A DNA stretch of 64,000 bases from Saussurea involucrata (GCA_033807775.1 CM066327.1:89922295-89986294); one strand, 5' to 3'; shown: positions 10,011-22,300, counted from the stretch's first letter. Translations and numbers: made by a program. The notes: generated by a model not told the origin, from the letters alone.

Positions 10011-13000
10011 ATGCAGGTTAAGAAGGGTATCTGGTATCTCGATAGCGGATGCTCTAGACACATGACTGGTATGAAGAACCTGCTCACTGAGTACAAAGAA
10101 GAGAAGGGTCCCTCTGTAACTTTTGGTGGAAATGGAAAAGGACATACCCGAGGGTTTGGTATACTATCTAATGGTACAACAACCTTCAGAAGAGTCGCAT
10201 ATGTTGAAGGGCTGAAGCATAATCTTCTAAGCATCAGTCAGCTTTGCGACAAGGATAACAAAGTAATGTTTACTAAGGAATCCTGCTTTGTCGCTGACAA
10301 AATGGAGAAGATAGCTCTCAGCGGTTATCGTTTGGAAAATGTTTATGTAATAAACATGGACTCAACAACCACTGAGAACTCATGTTTCTTCTCAAAAGCC
10401 TCATCTGATGTCAACTGGCTATGGCATAAGAGACTCTCTCATCTAAACTTCAAGACACTGAACACTCTTTCTTCAAAAGAGTTAGTCACTGGTCTACCTC
10501 AGCACTCATACGCCAAAGAATCCTTATGTTCAGCGTGTGAGAAAGGCAAGCAGACCAAAGCAAGCTTTAAGTCAAAGCAAGTTTCCTCAGTATCATCTCC
10601 TCTACAACTTCTCCATATGGATTTGTTTGGCCCCGTTAACAAAAAATCCATCGCTGGAAAGAAATATACACTGGTCATAGTTGATGAATTCTCTCGATAT
10701 ACATGGGTTATGTTTCTCCGTTCTAAGAGTGACACCCCTGAAGAACTCATCACCTTTGTTCGGAAATGGAAACCCTGAACAACTTGATCGTTCGCTCAAT
10801 AAGGAGTGATCATGGGACTGAATTCAAAAATAGTTCTCTTGATTCCTTCTTTGAGAGTAAGGGTATTTCTCACAACTTTTCTTCGGTGAGAACACCGCAG
10901 CAAAACGGAGTCGTTGAAAGAAGAAATAGAACTATTATTGAAGCTGCACGTTCAATACTCAGCAATTCTCACCTGCCTACTCAGTTTTAGGCAGAAGCTG
11001 TCAACACTGCTTGTTTTACGCAAAACAGGTCGCTGATAGTCAAAAGAATTAATAAAACAGCCTATGAACTTTTTCATGGGAGAAAGCCTTCAATTAGCTT
11101 TTTTCACATCTTTGGATATCAGTCTTTCATACTGAACAACAGAGATGCCCTTGGAAAGTTTGATCCTAAGGTTGATGATGGAATCTTTCTTGGATATTCT
11201 TCAATCTCCAAAGCCTTCAGAGTCTTCAATCGAAGAAGACAAACTATTGAAGAAACTATTCACGTCACTTTTGACGAATCCCGTTCAGCGAATTATCGAC
11301 CTTCTGATGATACTGAAGAACTGAATCAATGGATGTTTTCTCATCTTGGTGATTCAGAAGATATTCCCACTCCTCATACTCATACAGTTGAAGATGATAG
11401 TCCTACTATCATCCCAAACATGCAGAATAGTGAAGCTGAAACATCATGGGTCTCAGCAGTTTCTTTAAACACTATACCTGCTTCTGAACCAAATGTCTCA
11501 GACATTCCATCTACTTCTCAGCAATCAGTAAATGAGATGACATCTGCACCTACTCCTCTCTTGGCTGATTTTCCAGAAGTTGCTGAAACTTCATCTTCAG
11601 CTCCTCCGGTTCAATTTGAGTCAGCGACTTATGCTCCTGCTCAGCGATGGACTGTAAATCACCCAATTGATCAAATTCTTGGTGATCCAAACGTTGGTGT
11701 TCAGACTCGATGAAGTGCAGGTAATATTTGTTTATTTGTTAACTTTATTTCTCTGATTGAACCAAAGAAAATAGATGATGCCCTCAAAGATCCAAACTGG
11801 GTCAGCGTCATGCAAGAAGAGCTGACTGAATTCGAAAGAAACAAAGTTTGGAAACTTGTTCGAAGACCAACTGACAAAACAGTGATAGGCACTAAATGGG
11901 TCTATCGAAACAAGTTGGACGAACATGGAACTATAACCCGCAACAAGGCTCGTCTTGTTGCTCAGGGATACAGACAAGAGGAAGGCATAGATTACGACGA
12001 AACATTTGTTCCAGTAGCAAGACTAGAATCTATTCGTCTATTCTTAGCATACGTTGTACACAAAGACTTCAAAGTACATCAGATGGATGTTAAGTCAGCA
12101 TTTCTAAATGGAAAGCAGAATGAAGAAGTCTATGTGGAACAACCTCCAGGATTCTCAGATCCTAAGCGTCCAGGTTATGTTTATAAACTGGATAAGGCAC
12201 TTTATGGCTTAAAGCAAGCTCCTCGTGCATGGTATGACACTCTCTCTACTTATCTCCATATTGAACAATTTGAGCGTGGTAAAATCGATAAGACTCTATT
12301 CTTCAGGAAAGTAAAAGGTCATATTATTCTTGTTCAAATATATGTTGATGACATTATATTTGGTTCTACTAACCCTGACCTTTGTACCCGTTTCACTGAT
12401 AGAATGAAAGAAGAGTATAAAATGAGCATGATGGGTGAGCTAACATATTTCCTTGGTCTTCAGATAAAGCAAAAGGAAAAAGGAACTTTCATTAATCAGG
12501 GAAAGTATGTTAAAGATATGCTGAAGAAATTCGATTTAACTCAGAGTTCAGCTATGAAAACCCCTATGGCACCACCGCTGACACTAGACAAGGATTCAAA
12601 TGGAATACCTGTTAATGTCACGCTGTACCATGGGATGATCGGCTCTCTCTTGTATCTTACAGCTAGCCGACCCGATATTATGTACGCAACCTGTTTGTGT
12701 GCACGATATCAAGCTGAACCTAAGGAATCTCATATGATCGCTGTAAAGCGAATCTTTCGTTTCCTTAAGGGTACTATGAACCTAGGTCTTTGGTATCCCA
12801 AAGACTCAGGGTTTGATCAAATCGCCTATTCAGATAGTGATTTTGCAGGTTTCAAATTGGATAGGAAAAGCACCACAGGAGGCTGTCAGTTCCTGGGGGG
12901 AAAGTTGGTGAGTTGGACAAGTAAAAAGCAAAACTCAGTGTCCACCTCAACTGCTGAAGCTGAGTATGTAGCCGCTGGAAGCTGTTGTTCTCAGGTCTTG

Positions 13001-13288
13001 TGGATGAGAAATCAACTACTAGATTATGACCTTCAGCTCTCGAAAATTCCAATCTATTGCGACAGCACAAGTGCCATCGCTATAGCCAACAATCCAGTGC
13101 TACACTCAAAGACAAAACACATCGAAATCAGGTATCATTTTATCAGAGATCATGTGATGAATGGTGATATAGAACTTCATTTTATCCCAACTGACTATCA
13201 GTTAGCTGATCTGTTCACCAAACCTCTTGATGAGACAAGATTCAACGTTCTCATCAGCGAGCTTGGAATGCTGAACTTTGAAGAGTAA
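10011..13288 (+). pseudogene. Copy B pol: protease, integrase, reverse transcriptase, RNase H (broken)
   Basis: Follows the gag stop in the same frame after four codons (ATG 10011). Protease has the catalytic LDSGCSRHMTG. The integrase has the HHCC region (WHKRLSHL...CSAC), then D (HMDLFGP), D (SDHGTEF) and E (VVERRNRT). RT starts near 11770, with DVKSAFLNG and the catalytic YVDD at 12341-12352. RNase H ends with TKHIEIRYHFIRDHV and ADLFTKPL. The domain order is that of Ty1/copia. Breaks are a one-base loss near 10763, TAG at 10988-10990 (Trp codon in copy A), and TGA at 11711-11713 (Arg in copies A and C). The RT-RNaseH part is open from there to the stop at 13288. Confidence 0.92.
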
Positions 13289-14223
13289 AATCTTCAGCGG
13301 TTCACATTTGATCAGCGATAGGATAAAATCAACTTATATAACCCATTCTATCATTCTCTCTCTGAACATAATTGATTCTCTAATGTCAAGGTATGTTTTC
13401 TCTCTTACTCGCTGACGTTCGCATGTGAATGTAAGATTTCAAAACAAATTGCATCGCTGAATATCTGTTCCTTAACAACGATACTTTGAAATTTCTTTAA
13501 CCAACACTGATATTTCTATTCAGTGCTTCATATTTTCAAAAGTGTCCCTGAGCTTTCAAAACCTCAGAGACATCCTAAAATATGAAAGGACAGTTGTGAC
13601 GTCATCGCAACGGATAAGCCCTGGCACGTTCTTTTTCTGACACACGATTGCACGTTTCGTTTACCTTCCAATCAAATGCAAACACGTGTCCGTGTCATGA
13701 TGAAAATCTTTTCCCGCTCAAGATTTTCTCTCTCTCTACTCTCTCTCTATATAAACCATTTTGGGTTTATATTTTTCTCTTTACGCTAAAAAAAACTTCT
13801 CCTCCAAGCAAGAAAATGATTTACTGTTGCATTTTGAGCTCTCAAATTTTCCAAAAACTGTTCATCTTCTTCTTTGACGAACCAGGTTAATACTCTTATT
13901 ATTTACCTACATTACTTGTTTATGAAATCATTTTCTATTCATGATTTTATGAATACAACCTTCATGGTTGTTCTTCAAGTTTATATCAAAACTCGTAAAC
14001 TTGTTCTTCATATGTTTTTCCAGAATTCCTTCTTCAAATGAAAACTGGAAAACACATAATCTCTACGTTTTGTAACTCTTTCTCAAAACAAGAAAAACCC
14101 TGATCTTTCTCAAAGGGATTTTTGGCTGAATGAAATGGACAAAATTCAAAAACATCTTATTGGAAAATATTTCCACATTAAGACTATTTGTTTTGTTGAT
14201 CTTTGGTTGAGATGATTACAGAA
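13289..14223 (+). promoter_or_regulatory. Copy B spacer between pol and 3' gene: putative internal promoter and leader
   Basis: A non-coding stretch of 935 bp conserved in all three copies. It contains TGACGTCA (13597-13604, bZIP/CRE type), ACACGTGT (13682-13689, G-box core), a CT-rich run, and TATATAAA (13748-13755). The 3' gene ATG at 14224 would then have a leader of about 440 bases. Known plant promoters combine these motifs with a TATA box about 30 bases before the start site; that this one works is inferred. Its upstream part also holds the GGGTTATA site that served as the target of copy B in copy A. Confidence 0.6.
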
Positions 14224-16899
14224 ATGGCTGCTCCTTCTACTGGTATTCCAACTGCTGAGGACACTACTGTTGCTGAGGAACTTGAAATCACCAAGGCTCC
14301 TCAGGTCAAGTTCAAAATTGAGGAGATCTCTTTTACAAAATCAAACAACCTCCATGCGATGTTCGATTTTCCTCCGAAGAAACAAGTCAAACATCTAGAC
14401 GACGCTGTGAATTTTCTGAAAACCTGTTGCCTCTCTACAGCCTTGACCATAACACCCCCTGCTCATCAGCTACTATTATCTCAATTTTGGTATGCCGCCA
14501 GACACACTCAGCTACCATCATCCAAAGACCCTACCAAACTACTTGATGTCATCCTCTGTGACAGTGATTTTGGCACCATCAAAATCAACCCTGCTATCAT
14601 TCGAAAAGCACTGAATCTCCCTGTTGCCACCAAAGATAAACCATTTGTTCCTTTTCCTGATCCCAAGAGATATGCTGATAGAGAAACACTCATTGCATTC
14701 TTTGATGCAATGAAGTACGTTTGGGATCAAGGGAGAGATGAAAAAGCCGAGAAGAAACTGACTGCAATCAAGAAGTCAAAGATGCCCAGCGAGACGAACT
14801 TCATCTTCGCACACCTGATAAGCTGCATGACAGCGAAGAGTGGCTCCTCTGATCAAGCTGCTCAACCTCAGCAAGCCATGGGCTATGCATTGTTGAAGGG
14901 TCTCCATGTTGACTGAGCCTCGATAATCTACGACGATCTTGCGCTCAGAGTAGATTTTGCTGATAGACCATCATGGGTTCCATACCCAAGATTCCTCAGC
15001 ACCATCTTCCAAACCGGCCTTAAGGATAACTACCCAAAAGTAGGAGACCTGAAACTCTCTCAGGTTGGGCCTAAGGTGCTCGACTTCAAGCCCCTGCCAA
15101 ACGAGGTACGTCTCTCTACTCTCTTATCTATTCTCAATCCTCCTTCTTCTACTTCTGCGACTCATTCAGTGGAAATCCCCACCGCTGATACCCCAGCTGC
15201 AACTTCCACTCCTCCTAGAAAAAGGAAACAATCTACTACCCAACTTGGTTCCAAAAGAATCAAGAAAACCAAGGAGCAACCCCCCCAGCATTTACATGCT
15301 GAAGACTCCTCAGCTCATCTTGAAGAGCTGATGGAAAGTTCAGTGGTACGCTCTACCATAGCTGAACAAACCACCCCTTCCATCCCAGCTTCAGTGTCTC
15401 TAAACGCTGAAGTTATAAACATGGAAATGAACCCACCTCCTTCAACCTCTCTACAGACTGAAGTGATTCTCAGCGGATCCAACTCTGAACCCCGCACCCA
15501 ACCATCATTCTCATCCTCCATTCCTCTCACCTCTTCTTTGGTCACTCAATCTATTCCCCTATTCTCCTCAACAACCGTCATCCTCAGCGACACTACTGAT
15601 ACACATTTTCAGGGGATGATAGGACACACCACAGGACATGCAGGTACTTCCAGTCATCTAGGAAATATTGAAGATGACTACGAAACTTTTTCAGGACATC
15701 GAGGTTTCGACAACTTCGCCAACCCGCCTGCAGGTATACACAAAATCCCACACACTTCTCTCTCTCAACCCCAAACTTCTGAGCTTTCCTCTGTTCATAA
15801 GTTTATAACTTTTTCATGTCCTAATTTGGGGGATATCAACACCTCCCTGACGGCCCTGGAAACAAAGATGGAGTCTTTCAACAAAACTCTAACGACCAAC
15901 TCTTCAGCGGTTACAAACGCTGGAGAGAACTTGAAGACTTTGACCACTGAGGTCGAAAAGAAAGCCTCCAAAGCTGATCTGGAGAAGGTGGATGGTAGCA
16001 TTGCTAAATTTGCTACCACCCTCGCTGAAAACTCAACCGCCACAACCACTCTCTCAACAAACTTCACCTCTCTGTCAAATGAAGTCACATCATTGAAGAC
16101 AGAGGTTGGTTCTCTTAAAAGTGAAGTTTCCACGATCAAGACTGAAGTCTCTGCGGTCAAAGAGATTGTTCAGAAAGTGCTCGATCGCCTGAACACCCCA
16201 ACTTCTAATTTCACTCAGGCGGATTGAGACGATCTCAAAAAGATCAGTCCTGCTATTACTGGCCTAGAAGACAGAGTAGCAGCGATTGAAAACTGCATAA
16301 GAATTACAGGCCAAGAAGACAGTAATCCTATTGCTGCTGCTGAAAAGTCCGTTACCTCCCCCAACCATGATGTGGAAGAAAGGGAGAAGCCTAAAGAAGA
16401 CCTTCCCCAAAATGATGAGGGGGAGAAGAAAAATAAAGAAGACCTTCCCCATGCTGAGTGGGAGGGTATTGAGACTGAAGCTGATGCTACTTCGTCAAAA
16501 CCTCAGGGAGTTGAAAACCCTGAGGGAACCGAGAAATCTTCCTCTGTATCTGAGGGGGGGCAACTCGAAGAGCAGAACATTGAAGCTGCTGCTGATGTAA
16601 CCTCACCCTACGCTGAAGAAGTTGAATCTGATGAAGACGAAGCTGAAGACGATGAAGCTGTCGACATCTCTGATGATGAACCATCTTCTTCTCCAAAGAT
16701 TGATGATGATGATGATGATGACTCCTTTATCGTCAAGCCTGTTCAGAAGACTACAGCTCTCAAAGGGATTTTGATAAACGAACCTTCAGGGGAGCGGACC
16801 AAGACAAAGCCTGCAGCGTCTGAAGCTGACAAAGGCAAAAACAAAGGCCTTGCTGCAGAAGACAACCTGATGATCTTGCTTCAAAAGCCAGTTTGTCAG
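14224..16899 (+). pseudogene. Copy B 3' gene, exon 1 (two nonsense changes)
   Basis: ATG 14224 (MAAPSTGIPTAED) aligns with copies A and C. The N-terminal part of about 240 residues has a motif order QFWY...IKINPAIIRKALNLP, reminiscent of an uncharacterised domain common in plant retroelements. A Ser/Thr/Pro-rich linker, a coiled coil (about 15830-16190) and an acidic tail with an Asp run (about 16700) follow. TGA near 14914 replaces Trp and TGA near 16225 replaces Arg, judged against the other copies; otherwise the frame is open to the splice donor. The exon ends TGTCAG before GTACAC. No signal peptide or membrane span is seen, so an envelope role is not supported. The function is unknown. 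Confidence 0.8.
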
Positions 16900-17058
16900 G
16901 TACACTACCTCCTATTCCCTTACACTGCATCCCTCATCTATCCCTTCTCAATCTCAATCCTTCTATCCATAAAACCTCTATACACTTAACCACATTCTTT
17001 TCTCTATCTCTTTCTTCCCCAACTCTGCTTACTTAAACGATCGATGTGTTTCAGCTAG
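16900..17058 (+). other. Intron in the copy B 3' gene
   Basis: GT...AG intron, donor CAG|GTACAC and acceptor region TTTCAGCTAG. Using the second AG (17058) keeps the frame from exon 1 (KPVCQ) into exon 2 (SSPLFEDP). Using the first AG (17054) shifts it. It is CT-rich upstream of the acceptor and 159 bp long. A matching intron lies at 57866-58003 in copy C, and copy A lacks it exactly. Confidence 0.85.
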
Positions 17059-18310
17059 TCCTCTCCCCTATTTGAGGATCCCGCTGAAGCTCCTTCGACT
17101 ATACCAGGAATAATCCCAGCCACAAGAGCTGAAGAAATAATCCCAGTCTTGGATTTAACCACTGAGACTGATGAACCTGAAGAAAAGTTGCTCTCTCACC
17201 AAAACAGACCTTCCTTGGCTCCTCAAAAGCTGAGTGAAGAGGATCAAGAAAAGAGAGATGTAATGATCAATAGATTCGAAGATCAGCGAACCATCCTGAA
17301 GCGTAATCAACTTCCTTCTATTCCTCCAAAGTTCAGACTTTCACAGAAGGAATACCAGGATCACCTCAGAGCTGAAAGGTTAATCGCTGAAAGAAGGGAA
17401 GCTGAAGAAAAAGACAGAGAACTCGCCATCCAGCTTGTCCAACAATCAGTGAAAGACCCCGCGCTGAAAAGAACTCCCATTGATGTCCAACGTCAGCTAT
17501 GGGATGATGCCCAAAGGATCGTTGAAGAAAAGACGAAAGTATCTGATACGACTTTGAAATGGTGTAAAGAAATGTTGAATTATCGATCTCGACCATCCAA
17601 AATCATCAAACTAAACATCAGAGGAAGACTGTTCATTGACGTTCCTGTTGTTGAAATTGATGTATTCAGAGAAGACAAAACCAAGCAAACCTTCTATGCT
17701 ACTACTTTAGAAAAGTTTGGTTTCTCTGAATGGGTTGGAAGTGAAATTAGCCATTCAGGGATCGCGCTCAAAGTTCAAGAGCCATGTCGAGAAAATTTTA
17801 AATACTCAGATCGACTTGGTTTCTTCTGCTGTGGATATTCCTCCATCCACTCTTCTTCCTCCTCAACAAAGAAGAGTCTCTGCAAAGGAAAAGAAAGTCT
17901 CAGACTCAGGTCCTCCTATACGGAATGAAACAGGTATTGGTTTCTCTCGTGCTGAAGTTCTTGGCCCTGATGCTGATCTCTCAGCGCTTGACACCTTCCT
18001 ACCGCCTGGAGAAACTTTCATTCCTGGAAAAGTTGTAGATGATCCTTATGGTATATTCTTTCTAGACTACCAAGGAAATCATCACTTTCAACGCATCTCT
18101 GAGCTTCCAATCACTCCCATCGAACAACTCAGAGATCTCATATACTGGTGTGAAGTCAGACGCGACATTAAAGCTAGACACCTGAAGCCCTTGATTTTTG
18201 AAGAAGCTCTGAACAAAAAGAATCAAGGAGTAAATGTCCCTGACTGGATGATTCCCACATCAAAGACCCTCGATGAACTTCTCATCAAGGAAGAACCTTT
18301 TGACGGATAG
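17059..18310 (+). pseudogene. Copy B 3' gene, exon 2 (one frameshift)
   Basis: Continues exon 1 in frame from TCC at 17059. The conserved charged region (around QRQLWDDAQRIVEEKTKVS) is open to about 17730, where one extra G in GAATGGGTTGG shifts the frame; the matching stretch of copy C has one G fewer. The correct frame is then open from about 17717 to the stop at 18310 (end EEPFDG). The C-terminal block SRAEVLGPDADLSALDT and PDWMIPTSKTLDELLIKEEP is nearly identical in all copies. No known domain is recognised. 18311-18564 is the 3' untranslated part. Confidence 0.8.
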
Positions 18311-18564
18311 GATCGCCTTGTAATTCTTTCTATCCTTATCTGTCTACATCTTTTGTACTTGTAATTTTATTTGTTGTACTTGTAATTTTTCCACTTCCCT
18401 ATGTAATCTTTACGAAGTTTAAAGAAAAATTTCAGCGAATGTACTTTACTCCATAAGTACTGAAAAGATCCCAGAAAACAGTAAAAGGGACAAATATTTT
18501 ATGAGTTCTTTTTATCCTTATGTTTTCATTAAATAGCAATTTTCTCTGTTGCTATGTCATAATC

Positions 18565-18578
18565 AAATAGGGGGAGAT
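18565..18578 (+). other. Copy B polypurine tract
   Basis: AAATAGGGGGAGAT sits directly before the 3' LTR at 18579 and is identical to the tracts of copies A and C. Confidence 0.92.
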
Positions 18579-19376
18579 TGTTGATCCAAACCCTCAGTGA
18601 TTTGATAATGACCCTCTCTTAAACACTTAGTGAAAATTGTAAGTAAACAATATGTATCAGAGTTTCACTATCGCTGATAAGTACTAAGACTTTACAGTAC
18701 CGCTGATAGGAACTCTCACTCTTTAGATTAGATATTCAGCGAACACTGTTCATCATCATATAGCTCTGAGCCTGTTCAGTCTATCAGTCCATTCAACGTG
18801 AAGTATCAAGTAGAAGACTTCAACAATCGCTGGACTTTATCATTCACTGATGAAGATCTGACACAACGAAAGCTGATCATGAAGTCTCCCTGTATGTTAC
18901 TATTGTCTTACCTCCCTTGCACGTCTCCGTACGAACTGTCAGAACGGACATCCCTTTTGTCTGTAATCGTACAACAACTCTGATTCTACACTGTGCACCA
19001 TGCGGCTACTAAGGTTGTCTACAAAGGTCAATGACATGCAACCACTCAGCTGCTGCCACGTGTAAAGCCATACTGCCATGCATTAAATGCATGCAGTATA
19101 TAAGAAGAACCTTACTTCAGTTTTGAAGTGTGCTCGGACCATCTTCTTATTTCTTATTGTTAAGTTATTATTCGTAATTTCTTTAACTCTTTCTAGTGCA
19201 AGAAACTTAGTGTTTCTCAATACTTGTTTAGATTAGGTTTATCCTTAATCTTGTTCCGCAACAAGTTGTAAATTGTCTTGATTTATCAATAAACAATTTA
19301 GAAAAGTAAAAACGTGTGTTTGTATTCAACCCCCCCTTCCCCTTCTACAAACTTGTATAGCCCTTCGGGACCAACA
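18579..19376 (+). repeat. Copy B 3' LTR with an internal deletion
   Basis: 798 bp against 945 bp in the 5' LTR. Compared with the partner, about 147 bp are missing at position 18785, between TCAGTCTAT and TCCATTCAACG. Both TG...CA ends are kept and the TSD follows at 19377-19381, so the deletion came after insertion or was fixed at integration on one side only. Confidence 0.95.
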
Positions 19377-19381
19377 GTTAT

Positions 19382-22300
19382 ATAAGTTGGTTTTATCCTG
19401 TCGCTGATCAAATGCGAACCGCTGAAGATTTTATTCTTCAAAGTTCAGCGTTCCAAGCTCGCTGATGAGAAAGTTAAATCTTGTCTCATCAAGAGGTTTG
19501 GTGAAAAGATCAGCTGATTTCAATGTGTTTAGTCTTTGAGTGTAGCACTGGATTGTTGGCTATAGCGATGGCACTTGTGCTGTCGCAATAGATTGGAATT
19601 TTCGAGAGCTGAAGGTCATAGTCCAGTAGTTGATTTCTCATCCACAAGACCTGAGAACAACAGCTTCCAGCAGCTACGTATTCAACTTCAGTGGTTGAGG
19701 TGGACATTGAGTTTTGCTTCTTGCTTGTCCAACTCACCAGCTTTCCACCCAGGAGCTGACAGCCTCCTGTGGTGCTTTTCCTATCCATCTTGCAACCTGC
19801 AAAATCACTATCTGAATAGGCGATTAGATCAAACCCTGAGTCTTTGGGATACCAAAGACCTAGGTTAGGAGTACCCTTAAGGTAACGAAAGATTCGCTTA
19901 CAGCGATCATATGAGATTCCTTAGGTTCAGCTTGATATCGTGCACACAAACAGGTTGCGTACATAATATCAGGTCGGCTAGCTGTAAGATACAGAAGAGA
20001 GCCGATCATCCCACGGTACGTCGTGACATTAAAAAGTATTCCAGAAGGATCCTTGTTTAGTGTCAGCGGTGGTGCCATAGGGGTTTTCATAGCTGAACTC
20101 TGAGTTAAATCAAATTTCTTCAGCATATCTTTAACATACTTTCCCTGATTAATGAAAGTTCCTTTTTCATTTTGTTTTATTTGAAGACCATATGTTAGCT
20201 CACCCATCATACTCATTTTATACTCTTCTTTCATCCTTTCAGATAAACGAGTACAAAGGTCAGGGTTAGTAGAACCAAATATAATGTCATCAACATATAT
20301 CTGAACAAGAATAATATGACCTTTTACTTTCCTGAAAAATAGAGTCTTATCGATTTTACCACGCTCAAATTTTTCAATATGGAGATAAGTAGAGACAGTG
20401 TCATACCATGCACGAGGAGCTTGCTTTAAGCCATAAAGTGCCTTATCCAGTTTATAAACATAACCTGGATGCTTAGGATCTGAGAATCCTGGACGTTGTT
20501 CCACGTAGACTTCTTCATTCAGTTTTCCATTTAGGAACGCTGACTTAACATCCATTTGATAAACTTTGAGGTCTTTGTGTACATCGTAAGCTAAGAATAG
20601 ACGAATGGCTTCTAGTATTGCCACTGGAGCAAAGGTTTCGTCGTAATCTATACCTTCCTCTTGTCTGTATCCCTGAGCAACGAGTGGAGCCTTGTTGCGG
20701 GTTACAGTTCCATGTTCATCCAAGTTGTTTCGATAGACCCATTTAGTGCCTATCACTGATTTGTCAGATGGATGAGGAACAAGCTTCCAAACTTTGTTTC
20801 TTTCAAATTCAGTCAGCTCTTCTTACATAGCGCTGACCCAATTTGGATCTTGGAGGGCATCATCTGTTTTCTTTGGTTCAATCAGAGAAATAAAGTTAAC
20901 AAATAAACAAATATTACCTGCACTTCGTCGAGTCTGAACACCAGCGTTTGGATCACCAAGTATTTGATCAATTGGGTGATTAATAGTCCATCGCTGAGCC
21001 GGAGCATGAGTCGCTGACTCAACCTGAACTTGAGGGGCTGAAGATGAGGCTTCAGCAACTTCTGGTATATCATCCAAGAAAGGAGTAGGTGCAGATGTCA
21101 TTACATTTACTGATTGCTGAAAAGTAGATGGAATGTCTGAGACATTTGGTTCAGAAGCAGGCATAGTGTTTAGAGGAACAACTGAGACCCATGATGTTTC
21201 ATCTTCACTATTCTGCATGTTTGGGATGATAGTAGAACCATCATCTACAACGGTATGAGTATGAGGAGTGAGAATGTCTTCTGAATCACCAAGATGAGAA
21301 AACATCCATTGATTCAGTTCTTCAGTATCAGCAGAAGGTCTAGAATTTGCTGAACGGGATTCGTCAAAGGTGACGTGAATCGTTTCTTCTACAGTCTGTC
21401 TTCTACGATTGAAGACCCTGAAGGCTTTGGAGATTGAAGAATATCCAAGAAAGATTCCATCATCAGCCTTAGGATCGAACTTTCCAAGGGCATCTCTGTT
21501 GTTCAGTATGAAACACTGACATCCAAAGATGTGAAGAAAGCTAATTGATGGCTTTCTCCCATGAAAAAGTTCATAGGCTGTCTTTTTTAATCTTTTGACT
21601 ATCAGCGACCTGTTTTGCGTAAAACAAGCAGTGTTGACAGCTTCTGCCCAAAACTGAGTAAGCAGGTGAGAATCGCTGAGCATTGAACGTGCAGCTTCAA
21701 TGATAGTTCTATTTCTTCTTTCAGCGACTCCCTTTTGCTGTGGTGTTCTCACTGAGGAAAGGTTGTGAGAAATACCCTTACTCTCTAAGAAGGAATCAAG
21801 AGAATTGTTTTTGAATTCAGTCCCATGATCACTATTTATTGAGCGAACGGTCATATTGTTCAGGACTTCCATTTTCCTGGCAAAGGTGATGAGTTCTTCA
21901 GGGGTGTCACTCTTAGAACAGAGAAACATTACCCAGGTATAGCGAGAGAATTCATTAACTATGACCAGTGTATACTTCTTTCCAGCAATGGATTGTTTGT
22001 TAACAGGGCCAAACAAATCCATATGGAGAAGTTGTAGAGGATATGACACTGAGGAGACTTGCTTTGACTTGAAGCTTGCTTTGGTCTGCTTGCCTTTCTC
22101 ACACGCTGAACATAAGGACTCTTTGGCGTATGAGTGTTGAGGTAGACCAGTAACTAACTCTTTAGAAGATAGAGTATTCAGTGTCCTGAAGTTTAGATGA
22201 GAGAGCCTCTTATGCCATAGCCAGTTGACATCAGATGAGGCTTTTGAGAAGAAACATGAGTTCTCAGTAGTTGTTGAGTCCATGTTTATTACATAAACAT

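Larger units (their letters stand above)
6567..19376 (+). mobile_element. SIRE/Maximus-like Ty1-copia retrotransposon copy B (full length, nested in copy A)
   Basis: A complete element of 12,810 bp in the opposite orientation to its host copy A: 5' LTR, PBS, gag, pol, spacer, 3' gene with intron, PPT, 3' LTR. The TSD is GTTAT. LTRs differ at about 17 positions plus one deletion of about 147 bp in the 3' LTR, so its age looks similar to that of copy A, although it must be younger. Every part aligns with copies A and C. Gag and pol carry several stops and frameshifts, so the copy is non-autonomous today. Confidence 0.95.

Noticed and set aside
13880..14224. A second intron in the 3' gene leader (donor-like AG|GTTAATA in all three copies)
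   Set aside because: Copy A lacks an AG acceptor before its ATG, and it still contains this leader even though its other intron is gone.
14224..18310. Calling the 3' gene a retroviral envelope
   Set aside because: No signal peptide, no hydrophobic membrane span and no furin-like site were seen in the intact copy C; only the position fits.
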